Shown: positions 1-5,378 of the stretch, piece by piece
Layout: each line of letters starts with the position of its first letter
How positions within the stretch are numbered: position 1 is the first letter of the stretch
NCBI GenBank assembly: GCA_023145935.1
Contig: JAGLDB010000097.1
Coordinates: 1 to 7,079, forward strand
From: Candidatus Sabulitectum sp.
GTDB lineage: Bacteria > Fermentibacterota > Fermentibacteria > Fermentibacterales > Fermentibacteraceae
DNA length: 7,079 bases
Reading direction: 5' to 3'
Made by a program: the position numbers and the translations under genes
Notes under the pieces: model-generated
What the model was told of the DNA's origin: nothing
Database searches by the model: none
What the model saw: only the letters and a program-made list of their open reading frames with translations

Positions 1-87
1 CTGAAGCCTTATACCTGGATCAGGATCAAGCTCTTTAACTGAAAAAGTATCCTGGCGGGTTAGAATAATTACAGGGAAAGGCCACAT
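1..87 (-). CDS. Possible 5' fragment of an unidentified gene, open to the left edge
   Basis: On the minus strand an ATG at 87-85 opens a frame of 29 codons that reaches the window edge without a stop (N-terminus MWPFPVIILT). It would begin 15 nt after the stop of the membrane-protein gene at 103, which is operon-like spacing. Against it, the upstream bases show only a weak purine run (GACGAG directly against the ATG) and no proper Shine-Dalgarno. An open run of 29 codons also arises by chance fairly often. I do not recognise the peptide. It could be the start of a downstream operon member or simply non-coding sequence. On the plus strand every frame meets a stop within the first 42 bases or so. 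Confidence 0.22.
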   Translation of the reverse strand, partial: MWPFPVIILTRQDTFSVKELDPDPGIRLQ

Positions 88-102
88 CTCGTCAATTGTT
101 CT

Positions 103-579
103 TCAATCCAGAAGTAAGAGTATCTTTCCCGGCTTTTTGGGGTGTACCTTTATCTGAACATTCATATCTTTTCTCAGGCTGGCGACTTTTAGAAGAGGAA
201 TAACTTTTCTGTGCTCTATCTCTCGTACTGGATAAAATCCGTCGTTTACCTCCAGTTTGAATTTGTACACAGGTCTTCCGTTTATTCTTCGTCTTTCTTC
301 CCGAAGGTCCAGAATTCTGGCGGTTCCAGAGATGCCGTACTGCATAAGTTGAACCCTGTTTCTATTACCTGTGAAGTAGAGAGCGAATACAATTCCATTT
401 ATCAGAAGGAAGGATGATCCCAGGACAAGAAGCAATAAACTAAGAGATTGTTCCTCGCTCGTCCCTCTGCCAACTAGAAAAGAGGCAACTATCATCCCGA
501 TACCAGGGAGAGCCATCAGAAGAGAAACTGTAGTTTCGAAACTCCAGAGGCTGAGACGACTGTGATTATGGATCCACAT
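103..579 (-). CDS. Small two-helix membrane protein with DUF3592-like C-terminal domain
   Basis: A 158-residue protein of unknown function. Two hydrophobic helices lie at about residues 15-36 and 46-69, separated by a short charged loop (GRGTSEEQ). From about residue 78 to the end is a soluble, probably beta-rich domain. Its pattern (GISGTARILDL, then INGRPVYKFKLEV, a Tyr-containing strand, a basic stretch, and a final VQIKVHPKKPGKILLLLD) resembles DUF3592-type domains, in which a 'G..G.A.vl' strand, an 'Ng.p...f.l.V' strand and a closing 'V.vdP..p..i' strand recur. The start is well supported: GGAGG at 590-586 lies 6 nt before the ATG. It is divergent from the sensor kinase, with about 114 bp between the two starts, so shared regulation is possible. 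The family match is from memory of the pattern, and no biochemical role is known to me. Confidence 0.8.
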   Translation of the reverse strand: MWIHNHSRLSLWSFETTVSLLMALPGIGMIVASFLVGRGTSEEQSLSLLLLVLGSSFLLINGIVFALYFTGNRNRVQLMQYGISGTARILDLREERRRINGRPVYKFKLEVNDGFYPVREIEHRKVIPLLKVASLRKDMNVQIKVHPKKPGKILLLLD

Positions 580-693
580 CTGCTACCTCCAGATTAGAGT
601 CACTTATCATAAGAGAAGCAGAAGTTAAGAGTAAGACCTATTGTTCTGGAAGCAATCTTGCCACATACTTGCTCTTAAATGACGGAGGTTATT
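580..693. promoter_or_regulatory. Divergent intergenic promoter region
   Basis: These 114 bp separate two divergent genes and so should hold both promoters. For the minus-strand gene a good -10-like hexamer TATGAT is at 611-606, about 27 bp before its ATG, but no convincing -35 lies at 16-18 bp. For the kinase the best pair is TTGTTC (641-646), a 17-nt spacer and CATACT (664-669), with 3/6 and 4/6 matches to the sigma-70 consensus. That would start the transcript near 676, just ahead of the ribosome site at 684. Possible operators are the perfect palindrome CTTATcATAAG (603-613), which overlaps the minus-strand -10, and the direct repeat CTTGC-N6-CTTGC (657-672). The promoters are weak matches. 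The divergent geometry is firm. Confidence 0.4.
684..688 (+). promoter_or_regulatory. Ribosome binding site that decides the kinase start (TTG at 694)
   Basis: A perfect GGAGG lies 5 nt before the in-frame TTG at 694. The first in-frame ATG (679) is upstream of this site and has no purine-rich sequence before it (TTGCTCTTAA precedes). GGAGG is also the site used by the other genes here (586-590 and 5296-5300, both minus strand). Starting at TTG leaves an N-terminus of Met-Arg followed directly by a hydrophobic run, a cleaner signal peptide than the one from the ATG. Confidence 0.75.
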
Positions 694-3516
694 TTGCGCA
701 TTGCACTTGTCTGCATGTTTCTTGTATTTGCTTTTGTTTATGCCGATTCCGGCTATCTTACTTCTGAAGAAGAGCAGTATCTCCGGGACAATCCCGAAAT
801 TCACTTTGTCAGTCAGAGCAGCTATCCTCCGTTTGAATTTATAGACGACAATGGAGAGCGTCAGGGAATGTGCATTGAACTGGTCAGGTGGATGTCTACC
901 GAATTAGGTTTTCAGGCAATACTGACAGATATGACCTTTCAGGAAGCGCAGGAAGCGGTTCTCAGCGGAGAAGCGGATGTAATTACAAGCTTCTTTTACA
1001 GCGAATCACGGGATACCTATTATGAATTCACCGAACCGATGTACACTATTCCTGCCAGAATATATGTTCAGCCTGCAACAACAGATATTGTTGCTCTTAC
1101 AAATCTTACCGGTAAAAGGGTAGCGGTTCAAAAGGGTGATTACGCCATAGATTTTCTTAACCAGGAGGGTATCAGTTGTACTCTGGTTGAGACAGATAAT
1201 TTCACCGACGGGGTTCACCTGTTGCTGGACGGGGAAGTTGACGCTCTTGTTGGAGATGAACAGATAGTTGATTACCATCTTCTTAATCATCATACTGCTG
1301 GTGGTATTCTGGCAGTGGGAGATACTTTGTATGTGGGACAGAACTGCATGTCGGTTGCAGAAGGAAACGAAATTCTGATCTCAATAATCAACAAGGGTAT
1401 TGAACATGCATCTGAAATAGGGATTATTGATGGGATTGCTATGAAGTGGCAAAGCAGTCCGATCACTTTTTCCTATAAACACCATTTCCGTTTTCTACCA
1501 CATCTGCTCACGATTCTCGGCTTCCTTTTAATAGTTGCTGTTCTGGTCTTTTCCTGGAATCTCAGATTAAGAAAGGTTGTTGAGCGGAAAACAATATCGC
1601 TTGAAGAAAGCGAAAGACGCCTTGACCAGGCTTTGAGTCAGGCGAATCTGGGCTCCTGGGACCTCAATATTCAAACAGGAAAGGTAATCAATAATGACCA
1701 GTACTCCGTGATGCTTGGTTATTCTCCAGGAGAAATTGTTTTCTCGCACGAAGGCTGGATGAATCGGGTACATCCTGACGATAGAAAGGATATTGTTGCC
1801 TACATAGACGAATTTACAGTGGTGAATTCAGGTGGATTCGAGTGTGAATACAGAATGGAAACCAAAGAAGGAGACTGGGTATTCATTCATTCCAGTGGTG
1901 GAATTGTGGAAAGAGACGCAGACGGAAAAGCCGTAAGAATTGCGGGAATTCATCGGGATGTTACCAGAAGAAAGCATTCTGAGTATCTAGCACGTAAAGC
2001 TGTTGATGATTGGAAGAATACCTTTGACACCATCTCCGAGCACATAGCGGTGATTGATTCAGAGGGGGCCATTATTAGAGTGAACAAAGCCCAGGCTCTT
2101 GCTCTTGGAATACCAAGAGATGAATGTGTAGGGCTAAATATGCACACTCTGCTGTATCCGGACGATGACGCATATAGCAAATGTATACCTGTTGTCTACT
2201 CTTCTGCTGGAGATAATTTACCATCACAGCACGAGGTCTATCTGAAAAAGTTCAAGGGATACTTTGATGTGAGTATTTCCGCTTCGCAAGATCCTGAAGA
2301 TGGCTCTATCCGAATAGTGCGCGTGGCAAAGGATATTACCCTGAGGAAACAGGCGGAAAAGAACCGGAAGGAAATGGAGGGTAGAGTTCAACACGCCCAG
2401 AAACTTGAGAGTCTGGGAGTTCTTGCCGGCGGGATTGCTCATGACTTCAACAACATTCTTATGTCAATCCGGGGCTATACCGATCTTGCTATATCCACAG
2501 TTAAGGAAGAAGATCAGGCATTTGAGTATCTGAAGAAAATAAACAAATCAGTGGGAATAGCCAGCGAATTGAGCGGTCAGATGCTTGCTTATTCCGGTAA
2601 AGGCAATTTTGTAGTTGAAACTGTTTATCTCAATGATATCATCGAAAAAATAAAACCCATGTTTCAAGTGTCTGTGTCCAGGAAGGTTGATCTTGTTTGT
2701 GATCAGAGCAGAGATATGCCATGCATTAAGGTTGACAGTACCCAGATGGAGCAGGTGATCCTTAACCTTGTTACCAACGCGTCGGAAGCCATAGGAGCAG
2801 GCAGAGGAACGATCACAGTTACAACCGGAAAAGAGAAGCGCGTGCACCCAAACAAACCTGAGGAAAAGGAAGAAAAAGATTTTGTATTTTTTCAGGTAGA
2901 TGATACCGGTAGTGGTATGAGCAATGATGTTATTGAAAAATTATTTGAACCATTCTTCACAACAAAATTTACAGGCAGAGGACTGGGAATGGCAGTTGTT
3001 CACGGTATAGTGGAAGGGCATAATGGTATCATTGAAGTACACAGTGAACTGGGAGTTGGATCATCCATCAAGGTATTCATACCCTCAGTAAATGAAAACG
3101 GAAAGAAATTGAAAAAACAAGCTGATGGTGAATTTTCTATTTCCGGGAAAACTACTGGTGTTCTTCTTGTGGATGATGAGAAAAACATATTGTTTATAGG
3201 TGAACTTGCTCTTAAAAAAACCGGCTATACCGTTTTCACCGCAGTGAACGGAGAAGAGGCTGTAGGAATTTATAAGAAAAACAGCAATGAGATCCAGTGT
3301 GTTGTTCTTGATTTGACCATGCCGGTAATGGATGGGGTTGAGTGTCTTAAGGTCTTGAAGAAATATGATCCCGAGGTAAAGGTCATTTTGTCAAGCGGGT
3401 ACAATCAGAAAGATGTAGAGAGTAAAATACACATTGATGATATTGCAGGGTATCTGAAAAAACCGTACGGGCTGAACGCTCTCCGTCAACAGGTAAAGAA
3501 TGTAATGCAGATGTGA
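694..3516 (+). CDS. Hybrid sensor histidine kinase: SBP_bac_3 - TM - PAS - PAS - HisKA - HATPase - REC
   Basis: A 940-residue membrane sensor (945 if started at ATG 679), numbered here from TTG 694. Residues 1-17 are a signal peptide with likely cleavage after VYA. Residues about 22-252 form one periplasmic solute-binding domain of the SBP_bac_3 type, beginning with the 'YPPFEF' strand. R106 and D188 sit where amino-acid-binding members contact the ligand's carboxylate and amine. A membrane helix spans about 267-288. PAS 1 is about 310-427 (ends DVTRRK) and PAS 2 about 438-552 (ends DITLRK). The HisKA phospho-acceptor is H583 (GGIAHDFNN). The ATPase has an N box at N695, a G1 box DDTGSGM (736-742), an F box LFEPFFTTK (750-758) and a G2 box GRGLG (761-765). 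The receiver has D827/D828, phospho-acceptor D873, S900 and K923. All catalytic residues are present. No HPt domain follows, so the phosphate must pass to proteins encoded elsewhere. The gene is convergent with the PAS-GAF gene. Confidence 0.95.
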   Translation: MRIALVCMFLVFAFVYADSGYLTSEEEQYLRDNPEIHFVSQSSYPPFEFIDDNGERQGMCIELVRWMSTELGFQAILTDMTFQEAQEAVLSGEADVITSFFYSESRDTYYEFTEPMYTIPARIYVQPATTDIVALTNLTGKRVAVQKGDYAIDFLNQEGISCTLVETDNFTDGVHLLLDGEVDALVGDEQIVDYHLLNHHTAGGILAVGDTLYVGQNCMSVAEGNEILISIINKGIEHASEIGIIDGIAMKWQSSPITFSYKHHFRFLPHLLTILGFLLIVAVLVFSWNLRLRKVVERKTISLEESERRLDQALSQANLGSWDLNIQTGKVINNDQYSVMLGYSPGEIVFSHEGWMNRVHPDDRKDIVAYIDEFTVVNSGGFECEYRMETKEGDWVFIHSSGGIVERDADGKAVRIAGIHRDVTRRKHSEYLARKAVDDWKNTFDTISEHIAVIDSEGAIIRVNKAQALALGIPRDECVGLNMHTLLYPDDDAYSKCIPVVYSSAGDNLPSQHEVYLKKFKGYFDVSISASQDPEDGSIRIVRVAKDITLRKQAEKNRKEMEGRVQHAQKLESLGVLAGGIAHDFNNILMSIRGYTDLAISTVKEEDQAFEYLKKINKSVGIASELSGQMLAYSGKGNFVVETVYLNDIIEKIKPMFQVSVSRKVDLVCDQSRDMPCIKVDSTQMEQVILNLVTNASEAIGAGRGTITVTTGKEKRVHPNKPEEKEEKDFVFFQVDDTGSGMSNDVIEKLFEPFFTTKFTGRGLGMAVVHGIVEGHNGIIEVHSELGVGSSIKVFIPSVNENGKKLKKQADGEFSISGKTTGVLLVDDEKNILFIGELALKKTGYTVFTAVNGEEAVGIYKKNSNEIQCVVLDLTMPVMDGVECLKVLKKYDPEVKVILSSGYNQKDVESKIHIDDIAGYLKKPYGLNALRQQVKNVMQM

Positions 3517-3569
3517 GTTTTCCCAATTCTTGGAGTTCCATAAACAGCCTGTGATTTTCGTATATGCTA
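3517..3569. other. Short convergent gap with no clear terminator
   Basis: Only 53 bp separate the stop codons of the two convergent genes. The best inverted repeat is a weak CCAA-ttc-TTGG at 3523-3533, with no following T-run. I see no intrinsic terminator on either strand, so the two transcripts probably overlap at their 3' ends or end by Rho. Confidence 0.4.
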
Positions 3570-5285
3570 CTATTCCAGAAAGATATCGCCTTCTTCAATG
3601 ATATCAAAAAGACCGATTGTTCCCTGAAAAATGTCCCCTTCCTCAATTCGGGGAATACCGCTGACAGTTACCGGTATCTTTTCTCCATCAGGTCTTACAA
3701 GCGTAAGCTGGTAAGAATTCCTTTCTCCCATACTTCGCATTTCCATGACGTTGGCTGTTCTGCCTGCATCTCTGTGTGAAATTAAGGAAGCTATATTCAT
3801 GCCGGAGAGCTTATCTGCAGGGATCCCAACAATATTTGCAAAGGCTTCGTTTGCGAATAGAATGTTATCTGAGGGATCGCACATAAGAACACCCTGTTGA
3901 AGGTTTTCAACAACAGTGTTGTGTAATGATTCAATTCTTCTGCGGTTTTGTTCAGTACGATATCGGTCTATTGCCATGGAAATGCTTTTTGCAAGACCTG
4001 AAAACAGAACAAGGTCGGTGCTGGAAAAAACACTCTTCATTGAGTAACTCTGAACAACCAGTACTCCCCATGTGCCATAGGGTCCTCTCAGGGGGACGCC
4101 CATCCACTGTTCACTTGGGGATCCGATACTGATAACCCGCTTTTCCTCAATCATTTTGTCAAAAGATTCCCGGTCAACAAGAAGGGGCTGGCCTGTTGTT
4201 CTGACATAGTCAGTAAGACTGCCTTTCATTGTTTCATAGCCAACGAATGAATCAACACCATCTTCCATGTCCACGGAGTACGGGAAAGTGTATGTATCTG
4301 TGGTTTGATTGTAGAATGCAAAGTAGAGGTTTGGCGTGTGTATAACTCTGGAAAGCTCATTGTGAATGAACTTAAGAAGGTCTGCAAGAGATTTTGTAGT
4401 GACAGTTTCTTCCGCAATGGAATGCAGTACAGAGTAAATTGATTCCGCTCTCTGTCGGACTACTACCTCTTTAAGAAGAAGATCATTAGCCCTTTTGAGC
4501 TCTGTGGTTTTCGAATCGATCATATCGTGAAGTCGGCTCTGCAATCGCCGGAGGTCATCTTCAGCCTTTTTCTTCTGATCAACGTCGAGTGCAACAACCT
4601 CGAAGTAGACAATATTACCATCTTTGTCCTTCTGACTGGTAGCAGTTATAGAAACCCAGAAAGGTAAACCGCTTTTTCGTTTCCACCTTACCTCGAATCC
4701 GTTTACTGTTTTCTCTCTTTGAAGTTGATCAAGAAGATCTTTGCGATCGGAGGTTGAAGACCATATATCGGAGAGGTGTAAATTGTAGAGCTCGTGTTCA
4801 TTGGCGTAACCAAGCATTGAAACAAGTCCGTTGTTCACATAGAGGACACTACCGGAAACCGCTGATTTGAAAACGCCAACCGGAGAATTCCGGTCCAGGT
4901 TCTCCATGCCGTCTGAACGATGCATGAGCACCTTCTGAGTAAAAAGAAACTCTGTAACATCGGTGAAAGAGCAAATGTATCTTCTTTCCTGTCCTTCTCC
5001 GGTTGCAATCAGTTTTACTTTGAATTCCTTGCGATCGCCTTCCGAACTGAATGCTACGCTGCAGGCCCCAACACCATTTTCCATTTCAATGTACATCATC
5101 ATCTGTGAAAGGAAGTCTTCTCCGCTGGCCATTCTTGAAAGGAGATCAGAGAGGGATTCTTCGCGGCACGATGCAAAAAAGTGATCAAAGGATAAATTGC
5201 TTTCAATATATTTCAACTGATGGTCGTAAATACTGATACCGGTGCTGTCATACTCTCTGGCAAAAATCTCAAAAGGACTCTTCAT
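3570..5285 (-). CDS. Soluble multi-domain sensor protein PAS-PAS-coiled coil-GAF-PAS, no output domain
   Basis: A 571-residue cytoplasmic protein with no signal peptide or membrane helix. A divergent N-terminal PAS-like unit lies at about 8-115 and closes with the PAS-typical 'CSFTDVTE'. A clear PAS is at 124-240 (SPVGVFKSA..., then W-K-R-K-S-G-L-P-F-W and ALDVDQKKKAE). A charged coiled-coil linker spans about 236-285, a GAF domain about 286-440 (MGVPL at 395-399, TWGVLVVQS at 405-413), and a third PAS 450-562 (QQGVLMCD, then DNILFANEAFANIVG). The protein ends right after this PAS. There is no HisKA, HATPase, GGDEF, EAL, phosphatase or DNA-binding domain. Start: GGAGG at 5300-5296, 10 nt before the ATG. 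It lies 93 bp downstream of the RND permease gene on the same strand, so co-transcription is possible. It may be an accessory sensor acting through protein contacts, or the remnant of a longer kinase. The cofactor or ligand cannot be read from sequence. Confidence 0.9.
   Translation of the reverse strand: MKSPFEIFAREYDSTGISIYDHQLKYIESNLSFDHFFASCREESLSDLLSRMASGEDFLSQMMMYIEMENGVGACSVAFSSEGDRKEFKVKLIATGEGQERRYICSFTDVTEFLFTQKVLMHRSDGMENLDRNSPVGVFKSAVSGSVLYVNNGLVSMLGYANEHELYNLHLSDIWSSTSDRKDLLDQLQREKTVNGFEVRWKRKSGLPFWVSITATSQKDKDGNIVYFEVVALDVDQKKKAEDDLRRLQSRLHDMIDSKTTELKRANDLLLKEVVVRQRAESIYSVLHSIAEETVTTKSLADLLKFIHNELSRVIHTPNLYFAFYNQTTDTYTFPYSVDMEDGVDSFVGYETMKGSLTDYVRTTGQPLLVDRESFDKMIEEKRVISIGSPSEQWMGVPLRGPYGTWGVLVVQSYSMKSVFSSTDLVLFSGLAKSISMAIDRYRTEQNRRRIESLHNTVVENLQQGVLMCDPSDNILFANEAFANIVGIPADKLSGMNIASLISHRDAGRTANVMEMRSMGERNSYQLTLVRPDGEKIPVTVSGIPRIEEGDIFQGTIGLFDIIEEGDIFLE
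3579..3647 (-). repeat. Short internal repeat coding for IEEGDIF twice
   Basis: The heptapeptide IEEGDIF occurs at residues 547-553 (bases 3647-3627) and again at 563-569 (3599-3579), 48 bp apart, at the very C-terminus of the PAS-GAF protein. The two 21-bp copies differ at four positions, all silent third-base changes (gag/gaa, ggg/ggc, gac/gat, att/atc). The repeat is seen directly. Its origin, by old duplication or chance, is not settled. Confidence 0.6.
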
Positions 5286-5320
5286 GCTGAATATTCCTCC
5301 AGTCCATAATGTACCAGCGA

Positions 5321-5362
5321 GACAGGGCAGAAGGAAGCCCCTGTCATATCAACAGCAGGGGC
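5321..5362 (-). terminator. Two mutually exclusive hairpins between RND gene and PAS-GAF gene
   Basis: On the minus strand, 17 nt past the RND stop codon, three arms follow each other: GCCCCTG (5362-5356), GACAGGGGC (5345-5337) and GCCCTGTC (5328-5321). The middle arm pairs with the first (7 bp, 12-nt loop). It also pairs with the third (8 bp with one bulged C, 8-nt loop). Only one pairing can form at a time. The first hairpin is followed by TTCCTTCT, a poor T-tract, so it could be a weak intrinsic terminator that attenuates read-through into the downstream sensor gene. The second has no T-run. The inverted repeats are exact. Their role is inference. Confidence 0.4.
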
Positions 5363-5378
5363 ACTGTAAAGAACAGAT

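Noticed and set aside
1..42. 3' end of a plus-strand gene at the left edge
   Set aside because: The frames end after at most 13 codons and none has recognisable content; too short to support.
211..417. Plus-strand 68-codon frame opposite the small membrane protein
   Set aside because: The minus-strand gene has a perfect ribosome site and a two-helix-plus-domain structure; the plus frame has neither.
1006..2847. Several minus-strand open frames of 60-100 codons inside the kinase gene
   Set aside because: They lie wholly opposite a strongly supported coding region, show no domain-like pattern and have no ribosome sites; they are antisense shadows.
3517..3569. Bidirectional intrinsic terminator between the convergent genes
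   Set aside because: Only a 4-bp stem with a 3-nt loop is present (3523-3533) and no T-tract flanks it.
3570..3640. Frameshift that removed a kinase domain from the PAS-GAF protein
   Set aside because: Only 53 bp lie between its stop and the convergent gene, so no displaced kinase sequence exists in another frame; a plain frameshift cannot explain the missing output.
3564..4132. Plus-strand open frames opposite the PAS-GAF gene
   Set aside because: Antisense to a clear multi-domain protein, Cys/Phe/Ser-rich, no family resemblance.
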